Assembly (NCBI RefSeq): GCF_036246005.1
Contig: NZ_CP109171.1
Span: 2,158,001-2,222,000, forward strand
Source of the DNA: Streptomyces sp. NBC_01723
GTDB taxonomy: Bacteria; Actinomycetota; Actinomycetes; Streptomycetales; Streptomycetaceae
Length of the DNA: 64,000 bases
Direction: 5' to 3'
Shown: in pieces, positions 35,797 to 49,907 of the stretch
How the letters are laid out: the number at the start of each line of letters is the position of its first letter
How positions within the stretch are numbered: the first letter of the stretch is position 1
Made by a program: the position numbers and the translations under genes
Notes under the pieces: model-generated
What the model saw: only the letters and a program-made list of their open reading frames with translations
Told to the model about the DNA's origin: nothing
Databases searched by the model: none

Positions 35797-35859
35797 CCCT
35801 CCCCCCGCCCCGGTGACGGCCCACGGTGACCATCCCCCCGTTCGCTCGTTCTGCTGAAC

Positions 35860-37791
35860 GTGCAGCCACAGGATGTCGCCCCGCGCCCCGCACCGCCCTC
35901 AAACTCCTCGGCCGACCCGGTCGTCGACGTCGACCAGGCCGAGGCGGCGCTCGTCGAGCACTATCCGCGCCTGGCCCGGCTGGCCTATCTGGTGCTGCCG
36001 CCGGGTCTCGGCCGCGGCCGTCGCGTCCTGACCGCGCACGCCCTCACCCAGCGCGCGCTGCCCCGAGGCCGGACGACGACCCCGGTGATCCCGGCCCAGT
36101 CGACCGGTCAGGAGGTCGACCCCGGCTACGCCCTGGTCCGCCTGCGGGTCGTCCGTACGGCACTGGAGGCGGGCCGTCCGCTGCGTCGGCGCGCCTGGCC
36201 CACGCGGGCCCAGCTGCCGCCCCTGCTGCCGCACGTCCGCGGTCTCAAGCTGTTCCCGCGTTCCGGCGGCGCCGACGAACTCGCCCTGGACCAGCGGCTG
36301 TCCGCGCTCTCCGGGCCGGCCCGGGCGGCGTACGCGCTGCGGGGTCTGGAGGGGCTCTCCGAGGACGGTGTCCGCCAGGTGCTCCGGGCCGCCGGGGCCG
36401 AGGACGTGGACGGCGCCCTGCGGGAGGCCGGCGCGATGCCGGACGCGTACGCGCTGCTCGGCTCCCCCGAGTTCGACCCCTGCTCCCTCCAGGCCCGGCC
36501 GACCGATCTGATGCGCCGGCGCCGGCACACGAAGGCCGCGCTCGTCGCCGGTGCGGCCCTGGTGGTGTGCGGGGCGCTGCTGGGCCTGCCCGGCGACGGC
36601 TGGGGTCCGGACGGTGCCGCCGCCCCGGCGTACGCGCAGAACGCGGCGGCCCGGGCGGCCCTCGATCCCGGCAGGCTCACGAAGGTGGCCCCCACCGCGT
36701 GGGAGACGTCCGCGCGCACGGACTTCTCGGTGTGGCCGGCCCGCGGCGACCGCACCGGCGACGAGGAGCTGCTGCGCCGCGCCCTGGCAGTCTGGGCGCG
36801 GCCCGGCGAGAGCGTGGGGGTCTCCGCGACGCCGGGCACCGCGACCGGCGGTCCGGCCGGGCCGCCGCAGTTGCTGTACGCCGGTGACGTCGACAACGCG
36901 CGCGTGGTGATCCTGCACGACGGTCTGCGCGTCGTCCGGTACGCCGAGCCGAAGGACGGCACGGCCGGTGCCGCCCTGGACCTGGCGCGGACCGACGGGG
37001 CCGACCGGGCCGGGGCGACCGCGGTGGTCCTGGGCCGGGCCGACGGCAACGTCCGCTATCTGACGGCGCCCTGGGTGACGAAGGCGGCCGGGCGGGACCT
37101 CGGCAAGCCGGACGCCGGGGCGCGGGAGCTGGTGCTCACCGACGGTGTGACCGCGCCGCTGGCCAGCCCGGTGCAGCAGCGGTCGGGCGCGTGCACGTCC
37201 TGGAACGTGCTGGAGCTGACCGACGGCGCGGACACCCGCGTGGTGACCGACCTCGGCGAGCTGGTCCCGGCCCGTCTGACCACCGGCCGTCCCGGCTCGG
37301 TGCGGGACGCCTCGGGCACGGAACCGCTGCGGTCCTGGGCGCCGTACGCCTGCTCGCTGGGCGCGGTGCGCGGGCAGGGGGTGCGGTCGGTGAACGCCTG
37401 GGAGTTCGCGAAGCAGCCGCTGCCCGACTCGACCGGGTCGGGCGCCTGGGTGTGCACCCGGGCCGAGACCTGGCGCGGCGACGGGGCCCGGGTGCTGGCC
37501 CAGTTCCGCACGCCGGGCGGCACGCAGGGGGCGGTGGCGGCGAAGGCGCAGTCCGTGCCGGCCTGCGGCGCGCGCGACCCGCATGTCCTGGCCGGGGTGC
37601 TGTGGAAGTCGGCGGGCGGGCACTGGTACCTGCTCGCCGCCGGAAGCCGCGACACCGAGTCGATCCGGGCGACGGGCGGCATCAGCGACTCGGCGGACGG
37701 AAACCTGCTGACGGCGAAGGCCGAGCAGGGTGCCCGCGCGGAGCTGAAGGGCAGGCTGGAGGGCGGCCGGACCATCGGCGGGCTGCGCTAG
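35860..37791 (+). CDS. Membrane protein with sigma-factor-like N-terminus and large outer domain
   Basis: The 643-residue product has three parts. Residues 20-215 resemble a degenerate ECF sigma factor: a region-2-like EHYPRLARLAYLVLPPG and a region-4-like LSGPARAAYALRGLEGLSEDGVRQVLR. A single membrane helix follows at about 226-245. The remaining 390 residues, which include pairs of cysteines, would lie outside the cell. I know no characterised homologue. GTG 35860 has no clear ribosome site, so the transcript may be leaderless. It could be a tethered regulator or simply a membrane protein that borrowed the fold. Confidence 0.75.
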   Translation: MQPQDVAPRPAPPSNSSADPVVDVDQAEAALVEHYPRLARLAYLVLPPGLGRGRRVLTAHALTQRALPRGRTTTPVIPAQSTGQEVDPGYALVRLRVVRTALEAGRPLRRRAWPTRAQLPPLLPHVRGLKLFPRSGGADELALDQRLSALSGPARAAYALRGLEGLSEDGVRQVLRAAGAEDVDGALREAGAMPDAYALLGSPEFDPCSLQARPTDLMRRRRHTKAALVAGAALVVCGALLGLPGDGWGPDGAAAPAYAQNAAARAALDPGRLTKVAPTAWETSARTDFSVWPARGDRTGDEELLRRALAVWARPGESVGVSATPGTATGGPAGPPQLLYAGDVDNARVVILHDGLRVVRYAEPKDGTAGAALDLARTDGADRAGATAVVLGRADGNVRYLTAPWVTKAAGRDLGKPDAGARELVLTDGVTAPLASPVQQRSGACTSWNVLELTDGADTRVVTDLGELVPARLTTGRPGSVRDASGTEPLRSWAPYACSLGAVRGQGVRSVNAWEFAKQPLPDSTGSGAWVCTRAETWRGDGARVLAQFRTPGGTQGAVAAKAQSVPACGARDPHVLAGVLWKSAGGHWYLLAAGSRDTESIRATGGISDSADGNLLTAKAEQGARAELKGRLEGGRTIGGLR

Positions 37792-37823
37792 CGGCCCCCG
37801 GTCACCGCACCCACCACGCCTGC

Positions 37824-37889
37824 TGACACTCGCGTCAACAAGTGGGCGCACGAGGGTTCCCTGAGCCCTTACCCGTCAGTACATTGACG
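37824..37889 (+). promoter_or_regulatory. Two candidate operators before the diiron gene
   Basis: TGACACTCGCGTCA (37824-37837) is a palindrome with one mismatch. CGTCAGTACATTGACG (37874-37889) has perfect five-base arms. Both sit within 70 bases of the start at 37892 and share TGAC/GTCA half-sites. A TetR-family gene ends this operon and is the likely binder, which is inference. Confidence 0.5.
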
Positions 37890-37891
37890 CC

Positions 37892-38773
37892 ATGTCTAAC
37901 ACGCATGTCCCGCTCAAGGCCCGCAAGGTGTCCTTCGCCTGGGAGGCCACCCCGCTGCACTGGGTGCCGGGGGACCCGTTCACGACGCACACCATCAACG
38001 TGCTGCACCTGCTGCTGCCCGCCGGGGAACGCTGGTTCGTGCACGTCTACAAGCAGGTGCTGCCGCTCATCCGGGACGAGCGGCTGCGCGAGGACGTCAT
38101 CGGGTTCATCGGGCAGGAGGCGATGCACTCCCAGGCCCACGACGAGGTGCTGCCGCACCTGCGGGACCAGGGGCTCGACCCGACGCCGTACACCGCGCAG
38201 GTCGACTGGCTCTTCGAGAAGCTGCTCGGCGACCGCACGCTGCCGCCGGGCCGGCCGCGCCGCTGGTGGCTGATGGAGCGGGTGGCGCTGATCGCGGCCA
38301 TCGAGCACTACACGGCGTTCCTCGGCGACTGGGTGCTCAACGCCGAGGCGCTCGACCGGCACGGGGCCGACCCGACCATGCTGGATCTGCTGCGCTGGCA
38401 CGGCGCCGAGGAGGTCGAGCACCGGTCGGTGGCCTTCGACCTCTTCGAGCACCTGGACGGGGGGTACGCGCGGCGGGCCCGCACCTGGGCGACGGCGTTC
38501 GCGGCCCTGGTGTTCCTGTGGCAGCGCGGTGCCCGGTTCTTCATGGAGAACGATCCGACGCTGACCGACGGCCGCGCCACCTTCGGCGACTTCCACCGGC
38601 GCGGGCGCAGCGGCCTGCTCCCCGCCACCGGCGCCGTACTGCGCTCCATACCCGGCTATCTGAGCCGGGACTACCACCCGTCCCGGTTCGGCTCCACCGA
38701 GCAGGCCGTGGCCTACCTCGCGGCCTCCCCCGCCGCCGTGGCCGCCGAGAGGTCCCAGGAGGCGTCCGCATGA
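37892..38773 (+). CDS. Ferritin-like diiron protein (PF10118 family)
   Basis: The 293-residue protein is usually labelled a predicted metal-dependent hydrolase, but its residues fit a four-helix diiron site: E46, E76 with H79 (EAMH), E138 (IEHY) and E174 with H177 (EVEH). Two ExxH motifs plus two lone Glu are the ligand pattern of diiron oxygenases and ferritins. A C-terminal hydrophobic stretch (about 196-206) may touch the membrane. The reductase gene begins inside its stop codon (ATGA), so the two are translated together. The substrate is unknown. Confidence 0.82.
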   Translation: MSNTHVPLKARKVSFAWEATPLHWVPGDPFTTHTINVLHLLLPAGERWFVHVYKQVLPLIRDERLREDVIGFIGQEAMHSQAHDEVLPHLRDQGLDPTPYTAQVDWLFEKLLGDRTLPPGRPRRWWLMERVALIAAIEHYTAFLGDWVLNAEALDRHGADPTMLDLLRWHGAEEVEHRSVAFDLFEHLDGGYARRARTWATAFAALVFLWQRGARFFMENDPTLTDGRATFGDFHRRGRSGLLPATGAVLRSIPGYLSRDYHPSRFGSTEQAVAYLAASPAAVAAERSQEASA

Positions 38774-39867
38774 GGCCCAAACCGACGGCTCTGCTGCTCG
38801 CGGCCGGTGCCGCGCTCGTCGCCCGGCGCGCGCTGCGGCGCCGGGTCCAGGGCTCTCCGCTGTGGCCGATGCCCGCCCTGGACCCGCCGGTCTCGGGGCG
38901 GCCGCGCTCGCGCGCGCTGACGCTGCTGGTCACCTCGCGGGAGCTGGTGGCCGACGGGGTGGTCCGGATCCGCCTGGAGGGGCACGACCTGCCGCGCTGG
39001 GAGCCGGGGGCGCACCTGGACCTGGTGCTGCCCTCCGGTCTGGTGCGGCAGTACTCGCTGTGCGGCGACCCCGAGGACACCTCGTCGTACACCGTCGCCA
39101 CGCGGCTGGCCGAGGACGGGCGGGGCGGTTCGCGTGAGGTGCACGAGCAGGTGCAGGAGGGCACGGAGCTGGAGGTGCGGGGGCCGCGCAACCGCTTCCC
39201 GCTGGTCGAGGCGCCGGCGTACGTCTTCGTGGCCGGCGGCATCGGCATCACGCCGGTGCTGCCGATGCTGCGGGCGCTGCCGGAGGGCACCGAGTGGCGG
39301 TTGCTGTACGGCGGCCGGACGCGGGCCTCGATGCCGTTCCTGGAGGAGATCGAGAAGCTGGACCGGGACGGCGAGCGCAGCGGGATGGGGATCCCCCCGG
39401 CCGAAGGCCGGGGGAGGGTCACCGTCGTCGCCGAGGACGAGGACGGGCGGCCCGGGCTCGACGCCTTCCTGGCGGAGCTGCCCGAGGGCACGGCCGTGTA
39501 CTGCTGCGGTCCGGAGGGGCTGATCGCGGCCGTCGAGGAACGCCTCCCGGCGGGCACCGCCCTGCACCTGGAGCGGTTCGCGCCGCGCACCGCGGCGGGC
39601 GGCGACGCGGAGTTCGAGGTCGAACTGCACCGCAGCGGGCGCACGCTGACCGTGCCCGGCGACTCGTCGGTGCTGGCCGCCGTGCGCGCCGAGCTGCCGG
39701 GCACCCCGTACTCCTGCGAGCAGGGCTGGTGTGGGACCTGCCAACAGAGAGTGCTGGAGGGCGAGATCGATCACCGGGACGAGCTGCTGACCGACTCCGA
39801 GCGCGGCGATTCGATGCTCATCTGCGTGTCCCGTGCCCGCGGCACCCGGCTCGTGCTCGACATGTGA
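38770..39867 (+). CDS. Phthalate-dioxygenase-reductase-like oxidoreductase with C-terminal 2Fe-2S domain
   Basis: The 365-residue protein has an N-terminal hydrophobic stretch (about 5-20) that may anchor it. A flavin domain (RQYSLCGDP) and an NAD domain (GGIGITPVLPMLR) follow, and the C-terminal ferredoxin domain has four cysteines in CEQGWCGTC and MLICVSRA. Such proteins pass electrons from NAD(P)H through flavin and 2Fe-2S to an oxygenase. Its start overlaps the diiron gene (ATGA), so that protein is the probable partner. An in-frame hairpin insertion (39391-39415) adds IPPAEGRG to the middle. Confidence 0.88.
   Translation: MRPKPTALLLAAGAALVARRALRRRVQGSPLWPMPALDPPVSGRPRSRALTLLVTSRELVADGVVRIRLEGHDLPRWEPGAHLDLVLPSGLVRQYSLCGDPEDTSSYTVATRLAEDGRGGSREVHEQVQEGTELEVRGPRNRFPLVEAPAYVFVAGGIGITPVLPMLRALPEGTEWRLLYGGRTRASMPFLEEIEKLDRDGERSGMGIPPAEGRGRVTVVAEDEDGRPGLDAFLAELPEGTAVYCCGPEGLIAAVEERLPAGTALHLERFAPRTAAGGDAEFEVELHRSGRTLTVPGDSSVLAAVRAELPGTPYSCEQGWCGTCQQRVLEGEIDHRDELLTDSERGDSMLICVSRARGTRLVLDM
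39392..39415 (+). repeat. GC-rich hairpin repeat inside the reductase gene
   Basis: CCCCCGGCC-GAA-GGCCGGGGG forms a nine-base perfect stem inside the coding frame. Such CCGGCCGAAGGCCGG elements are frequent in Streptomyces genomes and here fall in a loop between NAD-domain strands, where the family is variable. Confidence 0.65.
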
Positions 39868-39924
39868 ACGCCGATGCCCGGTCCGGCCCGTTCGGGGGCT
39901 GGATTCGATCGGTAAGGTGTTCGT

Positions 39925-40614
39925 ATGACTACCGGGGTACGCCGCAGAATGGGCGTCGAGGAGCGGCGGCAGCAGTTGATCGGCGTCGCGCTCGAACTGT
40001 TCAGCCGCCGCTCGCCGGACGAGGTGTCCATCGACGAGATAGCGTCGGCCGCGGGCATCTCACGCCCGCTGGTGTACCACTACTTCCCCGGCAAACTCAG
40101 CCTGTACGAGGCCGCGTTGCAACGTGCCTCGGACGATCTGGCGGCCCGGTTCGTGGAGCCGGCGGAGGGTCCGCTGGGGGCCCGGCTGCTGCGGGTGATG
40201 GGGCGCTACTTCGACTTCGTCGAGGAGCACGGGCCCGGTTTCTCGGCCTTGATGCGCGGCGGTCCGGCGGTTGGCTCCTCGACGACCAACGCCCTCGTGG
40301 ACTCCGTACGGCAGGCCGCGTATGTCCAGATCCTTTCGCACCTGGACGTCACGGATCCGCCCGCGCGGCTGGAACTGGTGGTCCGCTCCTGGATCTCGCT
40401 CGCCGAGTCGACGGCCCTGATCTGGCTGGACGGGCGCCGCATCCCGCGCGCCGAACTGGAGACGCAGCTCGTGCACGACTTCGCCGCGCTGACGGCGGTG
40501 AGCGCCGCCCACGACGAGGAGATGGGCGCCCTGCTGCGCCGCGTCATCGAGGCCGAACCGGCCGACGGCCCGTTCGGGGACCTGGTCGGCCGGCTGATCG
40601 CGCCGGCGTCCTGA
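39925..40614 (+). CDS. TetR family transcriptional regulator
   Basis: The 229-residue protein has a TetR helix-turn-helix (about residues 14-62): VSIDEIASAAGISRPLVYHYFPGKLSLYEAAL. The all-helical C-terminal half would bind a ligand. It starts 57 bases after the reductase stop and is likely part of the same transcript or its own. As the only regulator of the set, it probably controls the diiron and reductase genes through the palindromes at 37824-37889. The ligand is unknown. Confidence 0.9.
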   Translation: MTTGVRRRMGVEERRQQLIGVALELFSRRSPDEVSIDEIASAAGISRPLVYHYFPGKLSLYEAALQRASDDLAARFVEPAEGPLGARLLRVMGRYFDFVEEHGPGFSALMRGGPAVGSSTTNALVDSVRQAAYVQILSHLDVTDPPARLELVVRSWISLAESTALIWLDGRRIPRAELETQLVHDFAALTAVSAAHDEEMGALLRRVIEAEPADGPFGDLVGRLIAPAS

Positions 40615-40624
40615 GGCCCCTGTC

Positions 40625-40978
40625 TCAGACCTCGGCCTTGCGGTAGGACGGGTCGAGATCGCGCACCTCGGCCGACAGGTGCAGGGTGACGCCGTCCCTG
40701 GGCGGGACGTGCTCGCGGAGCAGCTCCACCACGGCCTCGGTGAGCTTCGCCTTGGCCTCGTCGGAGCGTCCGGCGAGCAGCGCGATCGAGACGTCCACGA
40801 TGGCGTGCCGCTCCCTCTCGCCGCCGACGACCTCGTCCTCGCTGCGCAGGACCCGCGTCTTGCACGCCTCCAGCCGCGCGGCCACCGTCTCCACGATCAC
40901 CGGGTGCAGGGCGACCGCGAACTCCTCCCAGTCGACGTCGTCGAGAAACGGGGAACGGTCGATGGTGATCTGCGGCAT
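40625..40978 (-). CDS. Tautomerase-like protein (CHMI family)
   Basis: The 117-residue protein resembles 5-carboxymethyl-2-hydroxymuconate isomerase. It begins MPQITIDRSPFLDDVDWEEF, so removal of Met would expose Pro as the catalytic N-terminal base of the tautomerase superfamily. Later DVSIALLAGRSDEAKAKLTE is the conserved core. The enzyme name comes from aromatic-acid breakdown, but no other gene of that pathway is here. It ends 10 bases from the convergent TetR gene. Confidence 0.8.
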   Translation of the reverse strand: MPQITIDRSPFLDDVDWEEFAVALHPVIVETVAARLEACKTRVLRSEDEVVGGERERHAIVDVSIALLAGRSDEAKAKLTEAVVELLREHVPPRDGVTLHLSAEVRDLDPSYRKAEV

Positions 40979-41027
40979 GGGCGCTCCTGTCTACGGCGGA
41001 CAGGAGCACCCTAACCGCAGCCCTCCG

Positions 41028-46445
<5,418 letters not shown>

Positions 46446-46515
46446 GGGCGTGAACTCCTTGTGCTGACGGCTCGATCGGGTCCGACCCCGGCGTGACCGT
46501 AGCGCTGCCGCAAGT

Positions 46516-46526
46516 CTTGCGGCAAG
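46516..46526 (-). promoter_or_regulatory. MalR-type operator before the amylase-pullulanase gene
   Basis: CTTGCGGCAAG is a palindrome of the CTTGC/GCAAG form found at the other maltose-regulon genes in this window. A further GCAAG lies at 46510-46514, and another CTTGC is part of the inverted repeat at 46521-46566. Confidence 0.7.
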
Positions 46527-46566
46527 GGTCGTGAAAGTACCGGTAAGAATTTTCACGACCCTTGCC
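46521..46566 (-). terminator. 16-bp inverted repeat between amylase and amylase-pullulanase genes
   Basis: GGCAAGGGTCGTGAAA and its exact complement (46521-46536, 46551-46566) enclose 14 bases. The repeat begins 12 bases after the amylase stop on the minus strand, so it probably terminates that transcript. Its outer arms overlap the GCAAG/CTTGC operator motifs of the next gene. Confidence 0.7.
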
Positions 46567-46578
46567 CATGAGGCGGGT

Positions 46579-47949
46579 TCAGCAGCCGGACCTGCCCGCG
46601 TACAGGGCGAGCGCGGTGTGGGCGCCCAGCGTCGCCGTGAACTGCCCCGAGCCGTTGACGCTCACGGGCTTGCCGCTCTGTACGTCGCAGTACGTGCCGG
46701 CGGGCAGCGACGTCTGGTAGGTCCGGTTCAGCGCGCCGGACTCGTGGTTGACGGCGACGAAGCCCTTGCTGCCGCGCCCGAAGGCGATGGCGTCGTTGCC
46801 GTTGTCCCACCAGTTCGTGACCGCCTGCCCCCGGGTGGCGTTACGGAAGGCGACCATCGACTTGATCTCGGGCCAGGCGTGCTGGCACTTCCAGCCGTTC
46901 TGCCAGCAGGCGTCCACCCGTCCGCCGTTGGGCGGTCCGGCGTCGGCGTTCGACCACTCGTAGCCGGAGTTGACGTCGGGGGCGCCGTAGGGCCAGGCGA
47001 GCATGAAGACGTTGGCCAGGGTGTAGGTGGCGTTGTCCTTGTAGGTGAGCGTGGAGCCGTTGCGCTCGGTGTCGTGGTTGTCGACGAAGACGCCGGAGAC
47101 GCCGCTGCTCATGTACCCCCAGCCCTCGCCGTAGTTCTTCAGGTAGGCGAGGTTCTCGTTGTTGAAGACGCGCTTGAGGTCGTAGGCGTACCGGAACTCC
47201 TGGACGTCCCCGGTGCCGGTGTACTCGCTCGGCTGGACGGCCTCCCCGGCGCCGAAGATGGCCTCCTGCTTCCAGTACACGCCCGGATTGCTCAGCCGCG
47301 ACTTGATGTTGGCGAGGTCGGCCGCCGGGATGTGCTTGGCCGCGTCGATCCGGAAGCCGTCGACGCCGAGCGAGAGCAGGTCGTTCAGGTACCCGGCGAC
47401 GGTCTTGCGGACGTACTCCTCGCCGGTGTCGAGGTCCGCGAGGCCGACCAGTTCGCAGTGCTGGACGTTGTAGCGGTCCTGGTAGTTGGTGATCTGGGAG
47501 CGGCAGTCGTCGAAGTCGGGCGACGAGTAGAGCCCCGGGTAGTCGTACTTCGCGTACGTGGAGCCGCCGGTGCCGGTGCCGCCGCCCGCCGACATGTGGT
47601 TGACCACGGCGTCGGCGACGACCTTCACACCGGCCGCGTGGCAGGTGTCCACCATGCTCTTGAACGCGGCCCGGTCCCCGAGCCGCCCGGCGATCCGGTA
47701 ACTGACGGGCTGGTACGAGGTCCACCACTGCCCGCCCTGTATGTGCTCGGCGGGCGGCGAGACCTGCACGTAGCCGTAGCCGGCGGGGCCGAGGGTGCTG
47801 GTGCACTCCTTGGCGACGGAGGCGAAGTTCCACTCGAAGAGGACCGCGGTGACGTCCTTGGCGCCGGGCGGGGAGGCCTGCGCTCCAGTCGGGGTCATGA
47901 CAACGGCAGCCGCGAGAGCGACGGCCGCCGTGAGGAATCTGCGTGCCAT
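46579..47949 (-). CDS. Secreted alpha-amylase (GH13)
   Basis: The 456-residue precursor has a signal peptide (cleavage probably after AQA, residue 25) and a GH13 barrel with DAVVNHM, nucleophile D202 in [10 protein letters not shown], and [12 protein letters not shown] short all-beta C domain ends the protein. No C-terminal starch-binding domain is present, unlike many Streptomyces amylases of about 570 residues. The ATG at 47949 is preceded by AAGGAA. It probably hydrolyses alpha-1,4 bonds in starch. Upstream CTTGCTGCAAG (47977-47987) suggests MalR repression. Confidence 0.93.
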   Translation of the reverse strand: MARRFLTAAVALAAAVVMTPTGAQASPPGAKDVTAVLFEWNFASVAKECTSTLGPAGYGYVQVSPPAEHIQGGQWWTSYQPVSYRIAGRLGDRAAFKSMVDTCHAAGVKVVADAVVNHMSAGGGTGTGGSTYAKYDYPGLYSSPDFDDCRSQITNYQDRYNVQHCELVGLADLDTGEEYVRKTVAGYLNDLLSLGVDGFRIDAAKHIPAADLANIKSRLSNPGVYWKQEAIFGAGEAVQPSEYTGTGDVQEFRYAYDLKRVFNNENLAYLKNYGEGWGYMSSGVSGVFVDNHDTERNGSTLTYKDNATYTLANVFMLAWPYGAPDVNSGYEWSNADAGPPNGGRVDACWQNGWKCQHAWPEIKSMVAFRNATRGQAVTNWWDNGNDAIAFGRGSKGFVAVNHESGALNRTYQTSLPAGTYCDVQSGKPVSVNGSGQFTATLGAHTALALYAGRSGC

Positions 47950-47976
47950 GTGGGGGTTCCTTCTTCTTTGAAGGCT

Positions 47977-47997
47977 CTTGCTGCAAGCTTCAGCAAG
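47977..47997 (-). promoter_or_regulatory. MalR-type operator before the amylase gene
   Basis: CTTGCTGCAAG (47977-47987) is followed without a gap by CTTCAGCAAG (47988-47997), which gives two adjacent operator-like palindromes. They lie 28-48 bases before the amylase ATG, where they would overlap the promoter. Confidence 0.75.
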
Positions 47998-48093
47998 ATT
48001 GCGGGTGACGCAGATGGTAGAGGCCCGCCGCCCGAAAGGGCAGCGGGCCGTACCAACTTCAAAGAAAAAAGCCGTTCGCCGAGCGGCGGCCCG

Positions 48094-49788
48094 TCAGGCC
48101 GTCGTCCACCACACGGTCGTGTCCCCCGGCACCTTCGCCTCGCCGTCCGCCTCGGTGACCTCGCCGCTGGACAGCAGCAGGCGGCCGAAGGCGGGGACCG
48201 TCACCGACTCGCCGGTGGTGTTGGCGACGCACACGAAGCCGCCGCGACGGAAGGCGAGGACGCCCTCGGGGGCGCGGAGCCACTCCACCGCGTCGCCCGC
48301 GCCCAGGTCGGGCTGGTCACGGCGGGTCGCCAGTGCGGCGCGGTACAGCTCCAGGGTCGAGCCGGGCTCGCCGGTCTGGGCCTCGACGCTCAGCTCGGCC
48401 CAGCCCGCCGGCTGCGGGAGCCAGCTGCCTCCCGCGCCGAAGCCGTACGACGAACCCGTGCGCGTCCAGGGGATCGGCACCCGGCAGCCGTCGCGGAAGC
48501 CGTCCTGGCCGGCGCCCCGGAAGTAGGCCGGGTCCTGACGTACCTCGTCGGGAAGGTCGACGACGTCCGGCAGGCCCAGCTCCTCGCCCTGGTAGACGTA
48601 GGCCGAGCCGGGCAGGGCCAGCATGAGGAGGGTGGCGGCGCGGGCGCGGCGCAGGCCGAGCGCGCGGTCGCCGGCCAGGCGGATCTGGGTGCCGAGGCCC
48701 GCCGGGTTGGCGAAGCGGGTGGCGTGGCGGGTGACGTCGTGGTTGGAGAGGACCCAGGTGGCGGGGGCGCCGACGGGGCGCATCGCGTCCAGGGTGCGGT
48801 CGATGACCGTGCGCAGCTCCTCGGCGTCCCAGTGGGTGCCCAGGTACTGGAAGTTGAAGGCCTGGTGCAGCTCGTCGGGGCGGACGTAGTTCGCGGTGCG
48901 CTCGACGGTCGGGGTCCACGCCTCGGCGACGAAGATCCTCTCGCCGCTGTACTCGTCGAGGATCAGCCGCCACTGGCGGTAGATGTCGTGGACGCCGTCC
49001 TGGTCGAAGAACGGCATGACATCGTTGCCCAGCAGCTTCAACTGCTCATGGGATCCCAGGTCCGGCAGGCCCTGCGCCTTCACCATGCCGTGCGCCACGT
49101 CGATGCGGAAGCCGTCCACGCCCATGTCCAGCCAGAAGCGCAGGATGGAGCGGAACTCGTCGCCGACCGCCGGGTGCTCCCAGTTGAAGTCGGGCTGCTC
49201 GGGCGCGAAGAGGTGCAGGTACCACTCCCCCGGCGTGCCGTCGGGCTCGGTGACCCGGGTCCAGGCGGGCCCGCCGAAGATGGACTCCCAGTCGTTGGGC
49301 GGCAGTTCGCCGTTCTTCCCCTTGCCCGGGCGGAAGTGGTACCGGTCCCGGGAGGGGGAGCCGGGGCCCTCGGCGAGGGCGCGCCTGAACCACTCGTACT
49401 GGTCCGAGGAGTGGTTGGGGACCAGGTCCACGATGATGCGCAGGCCCAGCCCGTGGGCGTCGCGGATCAGCGCGTCGGCGTCGAGGAGGGAGCCGAACAT
49501 GGGGTCGACGGCCCGGTAGTCGGCGACGTCGTACCCGGCGTCGGCCTGCGGCGAGGCGTAGAAGGGGCTGAGCCACACGGCGTCCACGCCGAGGTCGCGC
49601 AGGTACGGCAGACGGGTGCGGACACCCTCCAGGTCGCCCATGCCGTCACCGTTGCTGTCGGCGAAGCTGCGCGGATACACCTGGTAGATGACCGCGTCCC
49701 GCCACCAGTCGCGGCGCCCCGCGACGGTGGCCGTGGCGGAGGAGGTGACGGAGGTGGGGGCCGGTGCGGCGGAGTGCTGCTGGCTCAT
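48094..49788 (-). CDS. aglA: Alpha-glucosidase (GH13 oligo-1,6/maltase type)
   Basis: The 564-residue cytosolic enzyme has the GH13 maltase marks DAVIYQVYPRSFADSNGDG, IVDLVPNHSSDQYEWF, nucleophile D230 in DGFRIDVAHG, and SNHDVTRH. It lacks a signal peptide, which fits hydrolysis of imported maltose to glucose. AAGGA six bases upstream favours ATG 49788 over an in-frame ATG at 49821. Its neighbours are the maltose transporter genes upstream on the same strand. A gap of 119 bases after malG makes a shared transcript likely. Confidence 0.93.
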   Translation of the reverse strand: MSQQHSAAPAPTSVTSSATATVAGRRDWWRDAVIYQVYPRSFADSNGDGMGDLEGVRTRLPYLRDLGVDAVWLSPFYASPQADAGYDVADYRAVDPMFGSLLDADALIRDAHGLGLRIIVDLVPNHSSDQYEWFRRALAEGPGSPSRDRYHFRPGKGKNGELPPNDWESIFGGPAWTRVTEPDGTPGEWYLHLFAPEQPDFNWEHPAVGDEFRSILRFWLDMGVDGFRIDVAHGMVKAQGLPDLGSHEQLKLLGNDVMPFFDQDGVHDIYRQWRLILDEYSGERIFVAEAWTPTVERTANYVRPDELHQAFNFQYLGTHWDAEELRTVIDRTLDAMRPVGAPATWVLSNHDVTRHATRFANPAGLGTQIRLAGDRALGLRRARAATLLMLALPGSAYVYQGEELGLPDVVDLPDEVRQDPAYFRGAGQDGFRDGCRVPIPWTRTGSSYGFGAGGSWLPQPAGWAELSVEAQTGEPGSTLELYRAALATRRDQPDLGAGDAVEWLRAPEGVLAFRRGGFVCVANTTGESVTVPAFGRLLLSSGEVTEADGEAKVPGDTTVWWTTA

Positions 49789-49907
49789 GGCGTCCTTGGT
49801 GTGTAACAGGGTTCTGGTCATGGAGGCATGGGTGGGGGACGAGGCGGCCGGCCGCGGTGCTGCGGGGTCGGATGGGCACCGCGGCCGGACGTTCTCCCGG
49901 TCGGGCG

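Noticed and set aside
46531..49806. A 1091-codon plus-strand frame opposite the amylase and alpha-glucosidase genes
   Set aside because: It crosses operators and gene boundaries and has no recognisable domain.
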